A stretch of 64,000 bases of DNA from Spirodela intermedia (GCA_902729315.2 LR746279.1:67001-131000), one strand, 5' to 3'; positions 49,301 to 63,385 are shown, counted from the stretch's first letter. Notes: generated by a model from the sequence alone, not told the origin. Translations and numbers: made by a program.

Positions 49301-52199
49301 AGCTTGAGAAAATGGGAAGAGGGTCTGTTATGGCTACCTTGTTTACTGGCCCAATGCAAATATAACGTGTGTTCTCATCTTCATAGTGAATATGTTCCAT
49401 CACAGTTTTCAAAGCCTTCTCTCTCAACAGAGTGCCGGGCCAACGCATTAGAACGGGTTCAACAGCCTTGTGGAGACACGCCCAAAGCATATCTTGTATG
49501 AGTGGATGTGGATAATAAAGATCCTCCTGCAATAAGAGGAAGAGAGAGAGAGAGAGAGAGAGCAAGCAAGAAAGAACTCATTACAAACGAGCCCTTAAAA
49601 AGTAGAATAACTTTCACTCGAAATGCCAAAGCTCGTGAGCATTAAGGTATTCATTTTTGCCGAAGTGTTGTACAGATGGAAATGCAGAACTGAAGTAAAA
49701 CTTGTGGCTACAAGAAGAATTTAAACATAGGGAGCAACGGATAAAATCCGATCCTGATTGGACACCTAGTCTTGCTTTTCCTCGGGGAAATCTTTCGCTA
49801 CAATCATATAAATCAAAGCCCTGCGAGGTGAGCAATCTTATTCTCAACACGAGCATAAGCGAATAGTTGCCCTGGCCATGCACCATACTAACACCAGATC
49901 TTTTAGATAGACCGACCTTTGCACACGAGTTTCGCGCCTTGCCCCAGTCCAAGTTGTCGTAAGGAACAGCATACAGCTCCTTCCTTAGTGACAACACCAA
50001 TGGTGTGATTGGGCCAACAAATCTCTTCCCATATAGGTATGACATTGGCAGGTACACCATTCTGCAGTGGCACCACATCCGCCCTGTAATGTAAATAATG
50101 GGCACCAATGAGAAGGGAATTCAAAGGCATAAGGTAGCGTGGCATGGACTCTGGCTAGATCTTCCAACGATAGCATTTGCATTTTTGGTAAAAATATTTG
50201 TAGTATCCCCATCTGCCCAGCAGGGAACTTGACATCCATTTGAGAAGATAGGCCTATGCACATCATCACAGCATATATATAGCGAACATTAACCAACACA
50301 AAAGCCCGATTTGATAGGGGGGACTGCGGTCAGTAGAAGCTCAAGAGAGCCTGTCAAGAATGAATCAAATGATGTATTTACCAAAAAAAAAAATTCACGA
50401 GAAAAATGGAAAGATGCACTCCCAAATAAGGTAGAGCCCTCCAGACTCTACTATCAGACAACTCGTCAGAAGGAGAGAATGGGCTGTGTAAACATATATC
50501 TACTCCCCAAGATATCGGTCTAAACACAACGCATTGCGATCGGTAGCAGCATCATAATACAGTCCTGGAGCCTTGGAAACCATAAGATCAGGCCCGGGAT
50601 GTGGACTCTGTGGTTGAGGTAATACTTGTCAAAGAAAAGGGAGCAGCGGTGCTGCAAACTTCAGATCCTATCTCAAAATGTACTCTCTTGAGCCGAAACT
50701 GAAACCGCTACTGCACTACACATCTACGCTCAATGGATCCACAGAAACTACGATGACAAAGAAATATCACAAGAGAATAGAGAAGAGCTTGGCGTAGAAA
50801 CCTGGATGAACAGGAAGGAAATATGGGAGCAGCCATATCTCTGGCGTTAGAGGATTGTTACCGGACCACTCGTACACTCCCAGTACCTACACATTACGAA
50901 GGGAGCAGCATCAGAGAAGAAAGCTGCTTGAAGGCAAGCCTCCTGATCAGAGAGGACGACATTAACCACAGCGCCATACAGAAAGCCACATTTTCCCCCA
51001 CGACGTGCAAGCAGTGGCGCCACCATGGTCCAAGATCCATTGCCGTCCTTTGGCTACTGCTCCTTCTCCACCGTCTGCTCCCTCACCGAGCAACCTCAGA
51101 GTAACGTAGATCAGCGTGGTACAGAACATTGTGCTATGGCCCTCGATATGCAGACCCCAACCTCCATCTTCATTCTGCAGTCATGCACAAAACGCGAGGC
51201 CAGGGTTATCATCACCATACCCTGTGCGAGTCGCATAGGAGCAGGAACGACGAAGGATGCATCAGCAGACGGGGGTCTGCATAAGACGGCAAAATGAGAA
51301 GAATTGCAGCAATCAGATGAAATATTTTCACCCACCTGGTGGTTGAAAAGATACCGCCGTATCTCAGCCTGATGTTCGGGAGAGAGGACGGTGTTTAGAG
51401 CTCCGGAGATATAAAGTGTTATGATCTGCGCCAGAAGCAAGTCAGGATAGTGACAGAGAATAACAATGTCTGAGAAAAAAGCTTGGAGCGGCGGAGGAAC
51501 AGCGAATCTGCCCACCGAGCACTGAACACCGAACCAAAATGGAGCCGGCATCAGTCCGCCGTCGTGAACAATGAAAAGGACAGATCCGACTGCGACCGCC
51601 GCCTAGAACGGCACCAAAAGCGATCGATCATGCGACAGAGCATCCGGCTGATTCGGCGAACGACGGCGCTCTTACCAGGCCAGGCATGAGAAAATTTGGC
51701 CCTCCGTAGTCTCCCGGCCATTGTCCATCACTCGCTTGGATCGTAGAGTAAAAATTCAACGCTCTCCTTAATGTCGTCGTGACAACTTCTTCTCCGACGT
51801 CCTCGTTCTCCGCCACTTCCATTCGGGGAAGGATCGGTCCGAGGGGGTTCTCCCTTGCAAACTGCACTTTCGCCAATTCGAGGGTGGTGAGACGAGGAAA
51901 TGGCGCTTTGACAGACAGAGGTGAACCAGATAGCGATCGATCTCCCACAGGAGTGAGGCGCGGAAGAAGAAGAGGAAGAGCAGAGGGGCTCTGCGGCGGC
52001 GTACCTGCAGTCGCATGAGGAGATCGGCGCTGTGCTTCTTCTCGAAGCGGTGGTTTCGGAACTCCTCCCGCGCACGCTCCACGTCGGCCAGCTCCTCCGG
52101 CGTCGCCTCGGGATCGAACGTCCACACCTGCCTCCCGGCATGACCGTTCAGTGTTCGCAGCCACGGGCTGTCGCCCTCCCCGCTCCTGAATCTCCACAT
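46362..52199 (-). CDS. OSC: Oxidosqualene cyclase, cycloartenol-synthase-like, copy B
   Basis: Eighteen exons on the minus strand: 52005-52199, 51676-51861, 51336-51425, 50980-51174, 50802-50886, 49917-50083, 49338-49526, 48674-48787, 48375-48497, 48164-48286, 47939-48037, 47738-47794, 47557-47603, 47305-47448, 46970-47147, 46780-46860, 46561-46644 and 46362-46481. All exon lengths equal those of OSC-A; 758 residues, no stop or frameshift. [15 protein letters not shown] and the catalytic Asp are present. Differences from copy [13 protein letters not shown] (Ile, as in CAS1, and Gly where DCTAE has Ala), LLGEGADG instead of [13 protein letters not shown] instead of [15 protein letters not shown] instead of [17 protein letters not shown] instead of QNPDGSW, and a changed tail (VFNRNC). 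The last three touch QW-type repeats. An intact frame with intact splice sites suggests a working gene, but its product is unknown. Confidence 0.92.
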
Positions 52200-52222
52200 T
52201 GGCAAGAGCAGAGCAAAGCAGG

Positions 52223-52270
<48 letters not shown>

Positions 52271-52992
52271 ATATCCTGAGAGCTTTTGGCAATGAAATAT
52301 AAAGCTACAGTGGACTACGGCTCGCAGCAGACTCAGACCGGACAAGGATGGCGGCTGCAAGTTGCCATGACGCCATTCAAGAACGAGGAGATGGAGAGGT
52401 CAGAAGATGCGACTGAGGTGACGACAAACCCCCGTTGGATCCAGATCCAGCAGTGGGGGGGAGCGGCAGAACCATTCCCGGCTCTCGGATGAGACAGACG
52501 CAGGAGAGTCGCATGAAACCTACACTCCATCGGAGCAACCAAGCAGGGCACCAATGACTTCACTCAACGATGATGATCGTAACAGTAATAAGAAGAATCA
52601 TACTACTTCATGGAAGCAGAGTAGCAAAAACGATGAATCGGGCACTCGAAGGATCTTCATTTACAGCGTTCGAGGAGGAGGGGAAGGGGTACAACGCGAT
52701 TCCCAGTACCTACCTCCTTGCTTCACTTCACTCACTCCCCCTGAAAATAAGAGAAATGAACTAGGAATCCGCATCTCGCCGAGAGGTTGAACCACACGGG
52801 AAGCCCTCGGGAGCCTGTCTCTCCACCAGTCACATCATCCTGCAGGGCCTCGGCAAAACAGCCCCGCCGGGGAAGAAGCTGGATCACGGACTCGCCCGAC
52901 TGCATGATGATGATGATGATGAAGGCTGAGCCCTCCGCCCCCCACGCGAGAACAGGGGATGGATTGCTTGATTGACTGGACGAGGACGCCTC
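52200..52992. promoter_or_regulatory. Spacer between UTP21 3' end and OSC-B start
   Basis: Only 0.79 kb separates the UTP21 stop from the OSC-B start on the same strand, so this must hold the UTP21 3'UTR and the OSC-B promoter. It contains a GA microsatellite (52227-52266) and a short GAT run (52903-52922). Copied at 36657-37549. Confidence 0.6.
52227..52266. repeat. (GA)n microsatellite upstream of OSC-B
   Basis: Perfect GA run about 30 bp before the OSC-B start codon; CT-rich on the coding strand. Counterpart of the tract upstream of OSC-A. Confidence 0.9.
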
Positions 52993-55900
52993 TCAGAACT
53001 GCAGGTTACTCAGGAACGTCACCAGGCATCTCGTGTTCTGGAACATGTTATCTATCCTCCGCCAAACCGCGCTCTGTAGTTCCAGGAGCGTCTTCGCCTT
53101 GGCCTGCAGCGCCGCGTGCCGCCTCACAGTCTCCCCGTGGATCTGTCACATGTCAGGGCAGCAAAACGTCGTCGATCAGAGAATATGGAAGGCAGCACTA
53201 TCCGGCAGAACACGAGAAAACTCCGCCGTCCCCAGCCGAAACCAACCAGGGACAGCAGAGCACCGAGTGAAGTCAGAAGCGTTTTCTTCCACATTGTCAA
53301 GAAAGAATCTAATCTAATCTAATCTAACCGGGGGGAAGGCGGGCATACCTTGAGAAATAATCGTATAACAGCCTGAATAAATTCAAAGTTGTTCTTGCAG
53401 GAAATCTCATCGATGAAATAATCCAGCAACAGCGCAATAGCATGCAATTCAGTTCTCTCCTCGGGTCTCTGGATGTCTTCATCGTCTATAATTTGCAGCA
53501 TCCGGAGCTCCACATCAAGAGTCGAGGGAGATAGACCCTTTAAGTAGTCTGTGAACGCCACATCTAAGCGGGAGGGGGGAAAAGGAATAAACGCAACAAC
53601 AACAACAACAACAACAACAAAAAATGCATCACTCGTTAAATAAGGTAGCAGATCCACGAATATGCAGAGTTCATACTAAGCATGATAAACCAATCCCATA
53701 AGTTTTGAACCATTGTACTCGTTCTTGCTCTGGTGGCATGCATAGTTCCACACGCAAGAAAAGCTGCATTGGGCGCCAAGTATACAAGTATATAGGATGA
53801 TTAGGAAACTATGAATGTACTCACGATTTCCGGCCTCTGCACAAGATTGTAATAGTTGCAAGAATTGTGATGGCAGACCGACGTCTATTTTACTCCGGAC
53901 TGGTCCGTCAGCCTGACCGTCCTTTTCTTCATCCAGGGTGGCGCCATCATTTTTAAATATTATTTCCCCCGAGAGAGAAGGAGTCGAGGGCAAGAAGAAA
54001 GGCGCCTTCTCTGGCTTTTTTGGTGGCTCAATTGGCTTGTTACGCGCCTGCAAGCCATATTTAAGCAGAAAACCAAAGTAAGAGAAGAAGGCAGAACGAC
54101 CGAAGCATTCAAATATAATGAAGCCAAAATGTCAAACATAACAAGATTGTAATCGTGCCCATGAGCTAAAAACTTAGAATAGATAAATCGAGGGCATTAG
54201 AGCATTATGGAAGCGTCACCCTCATTAAATCTCCAAAACTGTATCCAAAATGTACCTTTATTATATCCAATTTTGTAAGGCTCTGCCACTGGCTCCTTGG
54301 AAGCAACGAGAGAGTAACAAGGTTGGGTATCTGCACGTTAAGATTTGAAAAAATTGTGCTTTCTGGATGTAACACGCGGGTCTTAGGGTCTTCTGTTTCC
54401 TGCGTCTCAGATACATCGCTGGATGGAAAGTTGAGCATTTTGACCTCCCTTGTACTGGAATATGTGTCCATGTTGGAAGAGCCAGAGAACAATGCTTGGT
54501 TGGCCCTGTGGAAGAACAGGTGAATGAAATCCAGAATCGACCAAACTGAAGCATAGATAATAGGACTACTGAACAGGAAACAGCGCCTTCATTTACTTTG
54601 TGTACTGCTTCCCACTGACAGACCATCTTCGGATCAAGAAATTAAAAAAAAAAAAAACCGACACAATGATACAATAAAAAAGAAAACACTAGGACATCAA
54701 GTCGCTGTGAAGAAACTTTAGATATCAACTCACTTTTTTGCACATTCCCGCGACAGAAAGGAATTTGAATCTCATAGGTCAATCAATGGATCACATAAAT
54801 TATACTATGAACCAAACCCACCACGATCTGAGTAGCACTTACCAAAGGTAAATACCATTTTGATCAACATGCGAAGTCACCAAGATATCCATGCAAGGGG
54901 ACAGTGAGAATGCTGCGATCGATACATCAACGCTTATCGCATCTATCTGTCTGCCCAAAATGACATCCCAAACTCTAAGGCTTCCATCCATACTGGAAGA
55001 TAACAGCCATTTACCATCCTCACTGAAACACAAATCAGTTATGCGATCCGTATGTCCTTCAAACTTACGAACCATCCTCAGAGTGATCACATCAAAGACA
55101 CGGAGAACCATGTCAACGGCTGCAGTAGCAAGAAGACCTGGCACAGGAAACACCAAAGGTATCTCTGCATTAGACTCCAGATTACACAACTTCGAGAATA
55201 CAGAAATAGCAGGAAATTTATCTACCATTTGTCCGGTGGTATACGAACTTCACAACATAATGGCCCACATCCAACCTGAACTTCAACTCACATTTTTTTA
55301 AATTCCATATCTGCTTAAGAGGAATATTAAAAAGTTAACATGAACAATTAATCTTTCAGTATACTGAGGCAAAAATTAAAAACAAAACACCTTTACATCA
55401 CAAGTGGATATCAACACATGGATACTTATGAAGACGGATCCAAATCCAAAGAAGCTACTCTTAAATTTTTACTCTGAAATACCTTTACATTATTTCTTCT
55501 CCATGTCACTTACGAATTTACAGAAGCACATATTTGGCCATTATCATAGGAAAAAGAAGACACTATAACGGGATTTCAGTAGAGCGAAATAAAAATAGGG
55601 CTGATTTGAAAAATACCTTTCAGGGAGAAATAACAAAGCACATACTAGGAGAACAAAGGGTATTGAGGTGGATATTAACCTTTATGTCACCATGGTAGCC
55701 AGCGCTTATCAAACTAGAGTTTGTTGCGTCACAAGCTATTCCAACGACTTCACAAGCATGGGCACAGCTTCTACCTTCAGATGCATCCAAGTAGATGCCT
55801 CGGCTAATTCCTGATTGAAGATTGAAGCGCTCGATCCAACCATCCTCTGTTCCCAGGAATGCAAAATTGCCACATGCGCTGATTGCGCATGTCTTAACTG

Positions 55901-58900
55901 GTGTCTGATTGCGGGTAGATGGTGTCAAAATATGCTCCCCAAGAGCAAAGCTCTGGAGTCGCCATACATATGCCCGTGGAGTGTCCATGTGGCACGTAAC
56001 AACATTGCACCAATCACGCTCACGAATTTCAGCTAGCAGTTATGCAAAGTGCAATCAGGTCAGTGCCATTACCAAATGTATACAATTTCTAGACCATGTC
56101 TAATACTTCAATGAGCACATCACAGAATACCGTCCATGATAATGCCAAAAACTATGATGTAAACGAAAAGACGAGAAAAATCACAAAAAATTAATAGAAT
56201 TCCCTTGCAAAAAACACACACAAAGGATCAAACAGAAACAAAGTCGCAACATAAGTAATGTAAGGGACAAAGTGGAGTTGACAGAATGGACACAGTGGAG
56301 TTGAAGATTATAAGTCAGTTTCACGGGCTGACAGTATGGGCATCTATTATAAGTGAATGACTTACAAGAAAAACTGAGCAAAACGCTCCCATAAAGCAGA
56401 TAACGATTCATAGTTATGCAGGACCACATGTGAGCAGTTTGATCAAGACACAACATGGAGTTGGTTTGTTCAGAGCCAAAAGAAATTCAGGGATGAGGAA
56501 AGAAATGCTAATTCCATATCTATAAACCTTTTCCAACATTATCAATTTATGTCAACTTACGAGCCCTGAGTTGTCTTAACTACAGCAGCCACCCTTTACA
56601 AGTAGTCTTTAAAGGCCAATACCAGTAAAACAATTCATACACACTGCTTTCTAGCGGATCTACCAATGGTCCAATCCTAACCCAAAAAGAAATTCATAAA
56701 AAAAAATTACTCTAAAATTTCCAATGAAGGTATCCATCAGTGCGCATAAACACAACGATAAGTGAGTTTCACGTTCCTGAAGGCTGAAAGAAGATTGAAT
56801 TCTCATGTCCCCAGTAAGTCGATGAATAAGAATAAAAAAAACGGGGAAAAAAGGAAGGATATTTTCTAAACATAGAAAATAGACTTTAGTCCATACCAAA
56901 ATCAAATGTAATAACAGGCTTCAACTTGATTTCTTCTTCCTGTATGAAAGAAACAGGTGAGAGTCAATGGTATATAGCTCCAAAAACCGTCCATTTCTAA
57001 CATTACATGCAGAGAAACAATCGCTGGCATTGTTGTACCTTGACTCTAAGTTTCTTTGCTCTTTTGGCAATATGGCGCTGAGACAGTTCTCTACTCTGTT
57101 GATCCTACACAACGTCGATGCACAGTCAATATTCGACCAGGACTAATAAGTGACAGTCCACAGTCAATTTCACAGTCCACAGTCAATTTCATTAAAAAGA
57201 TATGTTTAGCTAGTATAACTGAATAAAAATGAAATATCATCTGACCTGAACAACAGAAAAGAGGCGAAAAGCACGATCTTGACCAGCAGACAGTACACGT
57301 CTTCCACTCCCATAAAACCTAGCGTAATGAACCAAGAAATTCGTGATATTAAGTACATATTTCCTGAGAACAAACAACATGTGAAAGAAAGATATATCCA
57401 GATCATAAAAATAAAGCTAAAATTTGACCAAAGATTCCTAAGAAAATGAGTTCCAGTTAAACCAAAAGCACAGCACCAAATTGTACTTGTTAAAGTGATT
57501 TAAGCGAATAAGGATGTGGGTACTGTTTCATTAGCGAGGTCTAGTTTTAGTAAAGATTCAAAGGAAATTTCTGATATACAGGAGTTAGCATTTTATATTG
57601 CATCAATTTTATCTTGAACTGATTTATGTTGTGGTAATAATAAAAAAATGACGCATGTATAAAATGACAATAAAGACGACAAAAACATTCCTCTTTTGGA
57701 GCACAATCAAACAATCAATCCTCATAAGTTCTGAGATATTTTTCAAATCTGTCTTTAGAGCATCTGTCATGCTTTCAAGAAAGTATCATCGTACTATTGA
57801 TTGAAAATTGTATCTCCTATTTGCTGGTCAATCTTGTGCTGTCTAAATAAGCTCTTTGATGTTAAAAAGAAGCCTGCTATAGTCTATCAAGGCACTGAAA
57901 AGGCCGAGTAAGCACATTTTGGATATGCTTGCCTAGCTAATAAAAGCATCTTTACAACGCGCAATCATCAAAACATTGTAGGTGGTGTCTAAAAGAGTTT
58001 ACTAAATGTCAAAAGGCATAAACAGCATGTTCCTAAAAACAATGAAATTACGGATATAACTTCGTTTCTGACACATGCTCCCCACAGTTAACAAGTTACT
58101 TAAAAAAGGCAAGGAATCAAAAACAACTTGGCAACATACAACATGCTAACAATAAAAATCAGCAAATAAAAAATAGAAAAAAATCTAGATAGACCGCAAT
58201 GTCGTCCAAATAAAATTCCGTAAGTATCCACTGGATTGCTGAAAAATATGTTTAAAGTTCGCGTGCATCATAAGTTCCGCACATGTAAACCCAGCAGCTA
58301 ACGTTACAAGATAATAAAGCATCATTAGGAGCACAATAAAAAAAGCTTGTGGACAATGGATCATCTTACCTGACACACAATGGAGGTGCACTGTGGCCAC
58401 TCCGGAACCGTAATAGACGGGCCTCGCCATCACTTGTATCAAAAATCCACATCTATGAACATCAAAGAGGAAATAGAAAATAAATAAAATTGCAAATATG
58501 GGTGCTCTAAATAAGGAAAAAAGATCGAAAATATCTATTTAAACATGAATTGAAACTGAATTTAATACAAGACCAGGTAGCCGGATCCATGTATTGAGAG
58601 TCTAAACTAATTCTTCAAGGTATCTATGAAAACATACATGCGGGCAGAATCAACGATTTAGGTCAGGTTCACTATTTAGAAGAATGAAATCAAATTTATA
58701 GGACAACAGAGAACAAGCAGAAACCACTAAACGAAGAGTCTGTGTAACTGAAAAGTCTAAGGTCGTCAGCTTTATCTGAAATAGTTAACTTGGTGACGCA
58801 GAAGTATTGACGAATAGGTTTGTTAACTTTACTTAGGTTAGCTGTCAGCCAAGTTAGCAGCTTATTTAAACACTACACCTGATTACCAAACTCATGTGGA

Positions 58901-61900
58901 AAACTCACATAATTATTCTCTAAGCGGAGAGAGGTTAATGAGCGTAAATGATCTAATTTGCCACTTCATGCTCTCAACTATGGTGCTAACTAGTGTTAGC
59001 AAGAAAAAATTGTAATTAAAATGGGCGCATCTGCTAGAAGCCACATTAAAAGATATGGACGTATCCACACTAATACAGATCCCTATCTAAAATCTTGCAT
59101 CGATCCATCTAACCATAATTCGGAAATTATGTAATGTCTTTTGAAATGCAGATCCATATTAAATTTTAAACAGATTACACTCGACAACACTCAACAACTG
59201 ATGTAATTTTCAAGTTTTCTATTGATAGAACAAAACATTGCGAATCAAGAACTAATCCAAAAATTTATGTACACTAAAACCAGAATCGTCACCCAATAAG
59301 ATATGCATATGGTTCCTTGACAATGAAAAATAAGCACGCAAATTTTCTATCCAATTAAAGCAGAAAACAAACCACTAATGGAACTAGAAGCCTAATGTGA
59401 ATGCGGTGTTACTTGATCGTTTAACAAATTTGAACTAGTAAACCAAGAAAACTGGCATCTATTGCAATACCATAAAAATAGGCAAAAGAAAATGCCCTTA
59501 CTTTGATTGAGTTATCATCTCCAGAACTCATAAGAACAGGCTCGTTGGCAAAGAAATGCAAGGATATGATAGATCCATCGTGAGCTTCCTTGATGACTGA
59601 ATGAAGCCTTTTCTTCTCAAGGTTCCAGATGGCTATGACACCCGATGACCCTCCTGATGCTAGAAGAGGTTCTCCATCTGATGATCAAAGGAAAAAAATA
59701 TCGATTTGGAACCCATCAAAGTTGAAGTGAGCACGTAACAGGAAATATGATGATTGCAATAAATGACTCTAGAACAGGTCACATAAAAATAACGTTACGG
59801 CACAGGAAGAATTCGAGAATTCAAGCTTACTTATTTATGCTTTTGGATCAATGTGACATGGAACCACCACTACATACCCAAATGTAGTGAGTTACAAAGA
59901 GAATAACAAGCATAATTCTAACATGTAGATCACAGGGATCCGAATATTTTTTTTATGGAATTTTCATCATCAGGAGCATGTAACATATAACTCAAGACAT
60001 CTGAATACAAGAAAGGTGGGAAATTTCTAAGTGTAAACTACCACTAAAAAGTAGCAAACAGTAAAAAATAATACTCGAGGTGACGGATTGCCAAACATAA
60101 TTGAAAAAAAGGACCTGACTAACAAAAAAATAACAAAAATAAAATAGAAAAAAATACGAGATGGTGGACTGCCAGGAATAATTGAGAAACACCGAGAAAA
60201 AGAACAAATAGGTCACTAATGAGCCTGGTTTAGCAACAGAAAAGAAACTACTGAGTAATGAGAAGATTCATTACATTGAGCTAAGGAATAAATTGGACTC
60301 TAACGAGAAAGAATCATGCCAGAAGCACTAGACGAAGATCAAGGTATTGCAAATCACAAGAATTCCAAAAGAATACAACATCTTAAATTCAGAAAAAAAA
60401 TCTAAGAATAAGCCATTCTAGTCAAGAGAGGTCGTACTGAAGGAAAACTTATAGGATGAATCTTTAAGCGCCAACCTTGTTGGAAGTTCTACTCCCCAAA
60501 TACGTTTGACATCACAAAATTTCTAATATAATTTCATTAGAGCTAATAGTAGATAGGGCAGCCAGTCTGGACACATGGGTCGATCAATCTTACGATTTTA
60601 TGAAGTTCGGCATTTGTACTAGCCTGATAGTATAAAGAAAAAATGCGTTTTTCAACCTCTATACCTTCTGTTATTCGAAGATTGGATAACAGCGTTGACC
60701 CCCCAGTGGCAAGTATAATACTTTAAACCCCTTATCAAGGCTTTTTAAAATGAGAGCCACTCTGCTTCCAAGCTTGCAAAGTCATGGTAATTCGTTAAGA
60801 GTTTCTAACCACTATCCGAAAGTCAATAAGCCTGTGTATACTTGAAAATTATGCTATTTAGTGATCTTGCTTTCTTCACTGGGCTTTGATAACCAGTGCA
60901 AGAATAATCGGAAATCTATCATTGAAAACCTAAAGATGTGTTACATGGCATGTGTATTATGTGAGCTAACACTTGGTACATTAGATTAAAGTAGTTGTTC
61001 AAGTTATATTAAAAATTCAGCATGATATGCTCGGTTATTTCTGGTCAAATCTTACTCGTCTCTCTTAAAACTTAAGTACATCACCTAAAATCCAATTCCA
61101 ACCCCCACATTAGTTACCCACCAAGAACCTGGGACCATAAAAATAAAGATGTATATTACACTGTCCTCAAACTTTCGGTTAAATGAGATATGACTGTTTC
61201 ACTTTCCGGATTATTTGACAGTAGTTCATGATCCCCTTTCATCAGCAAGCTAAAGGAAGAAAACATGATTGTTTAATTTGAGAAGGCATTAAAATAAAAA
61301 GTATTAGCAAATAGAAGGCCAAAAGGACCTCATTTTGCAATAACAATCAAAAAGATAAGATCATCATTCAAAAAATCCCTTCAGTATAGAGAAGAATAGA
61401 GTACCAGTTCTGAAAGATAAGGAAGTAACAGCCCCATGTGTAGAATGAGAGAATGAGACTATCTCTTCATCACATCTAACATTGTGAACATGGACTTTTC
61501 CATCTGAACAACCAAATGCCACGACATCCAGTGCAGGGGAGGAAACACAGCAGTGAACAGAAGAATTCCACCCTTCGAACTCAAAAAGCTTCTTCTGAGT
61601 GCTAATATTCCAAAGATGAAATGAACCTTCTTGGCTTCCAATAATGACCTATCAAATACTGCTTCCATTAGTTTTGCTTTGGAGAATATGGAAATATAAT
61701 AAGGATAAGTTGCGTAACATTGAAGGAAAATATTAATCATCCATCACTAAAACATATTACAATGTCACCTTATTCAGATATGTATCTGGATGCATGATAC
61801 ATGTTGGTGAGAATTTTTCTTGCAGGACGATATGACTAACTGGCTGAAGATTCTGTTCAATATCTTTGAATGTCCATATAAATAGGTTGCCTTTGACATC

Positions 61901-63325
61901 AGTACTTAAGATGAGATCTCCGAATAAGAACAATAAATTAACTTTTTCTTTATGAGCGCTCCATGTTGCTACCTGAAAATAATAAAGGCCATTAAGGGCC
62001 CAGCCAAGAACTGAAAAATAGTCCATTCCAGAAAAGCATTTACAATGAAAAATTAAAATAACCAAATGCTACGCAACAATCACATTAAAAATATGCACAA
62101 CTGGCCGTCTATAGATGTCATAGTCAGCTACCTTACTGTGCGTGCATTCCATCTACATAAATGACTCAAAAAAACTAAAACAACTCTATCACAAGGAGGT
62201 TCCCGAAAGCAATCTTGGATGAGTATCAGTAGAATGTTAATGAAACAAGTAAAATCCAGAAGGTGGTGCCAAATATGAACAAATACTCCAAAAAGGAGTA
62301 ATTCCAGTATGCGCTCAAAACCCTTCGAAAATCAAGACACGATTTACCCATTAAGAAGTAACAATGGAAACATCCAATCACCAAAGCACAAAGGTATCTT
62401 ACTAACCTGATGAGCACGTCTGCAAACCGCAATATCAGTTCCAAATGCAGCAAAAGTGAAATCCCCAGAACATGCAAGAGATCGGATCTTCTTTGGAAAT
62501 TGAGGTCCTACATTTCAATATTTGTGGCATACCAATATTTAGGGATGATCGACTAAATCCAGTTATACCAATGTAATAGAAAAGGCAACCAAGATAAAAG
62601 AAGAATGAAATATTCGGTCAATTATAAAAATGGAGTGAACATAAAAACACCGATTAATTTCAATTCTTCGGAAAAATCTATCTTAGTCAAGACATTCGCC
62701 TCACTATTCTGATTGGATGAAACCCATAAAAAATCCTTCAATATCATGTGTGGAAAGGCCTTGCTCTCAACCACTGCTAGAGTCATCCTGATTCAATATC
62801 TGAATTTCCAGAAAGGACGACGTTAAACCGGATAAATGGAAGGAGGCAAAAGAGAACGATGCACGTTAAAATCAATCTGCTTCATCCATTTGTACCATCA
62901 CGTCTGACTCCGTGAATACGGCGGCTACTAAATATAATCTTCAAAACATAAGAATAAAATACAACACTCATTTGCAATTAAATACAGGAAAAATACCAAC
63001 AAAACAACACAGTTTTGTGCACGGTGGAGGACGAAAACTCACCAACAAGCACCAGAGTCAACTTCGCACACTGCACGAGAGAAAAAAAAACTGAGAAGGA
63101 GGATCCTCGCAGGTGGTCGAAATTTCAGAAATACAAACTTCAACCCGCTGATCGTGGAAAACACCGAACAGCTCATATGACAAAGCACAACATGCTTACG
63201 TCATAAATCTGCCACGCCTTCCCGACGCTGACTGTGACAAACGTCTCAGTTCCTCGCCTCTGGACCGAGAACGGCACCCCTGCGGTGATGTAGCCGAGAG
63301 CACGATAAGGCTCGAAGATACCCAT
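52993..63325 (-). CDS. UTP21: U3 snoRNA-associated protein 21 (UTP21/WDR36), WD40-repeat ribosome biogenesis factor
   Basis: Seventeen exons on the minus strand: 63200-63325, 63043-63070, 62407-62507, 61769-61972, 61405-61648, 59502-59677, 58370-58452, 57246-57318, 57039-57104, 56897-56939, 55680-56032, 55226-55310, 54843-55137, 54256-54505, 53825-54047, 53349-53563 and 52993-53142; 904 residues in frame. The protein is a small-subunit processome component that helps U3 snoRNA direct 18S rRNA processing in the nucleolus. It begins MGIFEPYRALGYITAGVPF. Two WD40 propellers run through the body (VATWSAHKEKV, HIVLQEKFSPTCIMHP, GHSAPPLCVRFYG, FEGHTDRITDLCFSEDGKW, SSSMDGSLRVWDV). The C-terminal Utp21 domain has FTDYLKGLSPSTLDVELRML and NNFEFIQAVIRLFLK and ends FLSNLQF. 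The exon at 63043-63070 is only 28 bp. The stop codon is 2 bp from the edge of the OSC duplication. Confidence 0.93.
53306..53325. repeat. (AATCT)4 pentanucleotide repeat
   Basis: Four perfect tandem copies in the last intron of UTP21, followed by AAC. Confidence 0.9.
53594..53620. repeat. (CAA)9 microsatellite
   Basis: Perfect CAA run in the UTP21 intron between exons 15 and 16; TTG on the coding strand, close upstream of the exon 16 acceptor. Confidence 0.9.
57153..57190. repeat. 19-bp tandem repeat, two copies
   Basis: The unit acagtccacagtcaatttc occurs twice head to tail (57153-57171 and 57172-57190) in the UTP21 intron between exons 8 and 9, with a partial further copy just upstream at 57122-57130. 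Confidence 0.9.
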
Positions 63326-63385
63326 CTCCCTCTGCTTCTTCCGAAAGAAACAAAGGCGACAGACACCAGGGCCACAGCCGACGAA

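Larger units (their letters stand above)
37546..52991. repeat. Tandem segmental duplication, unit 2 (carries OSC-B)
   Basis: Begins at the seam with GCCTTACGGAAGGG. Positions 37546-37750 match 30251-30612 in shortened form. Retrotransposon DNA then interrupts until about 46258, after which similarity with unit 1 resumes near 30828 and runs through OSC-B to gaggacGCCT at 52991. Confidence 0.9.
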
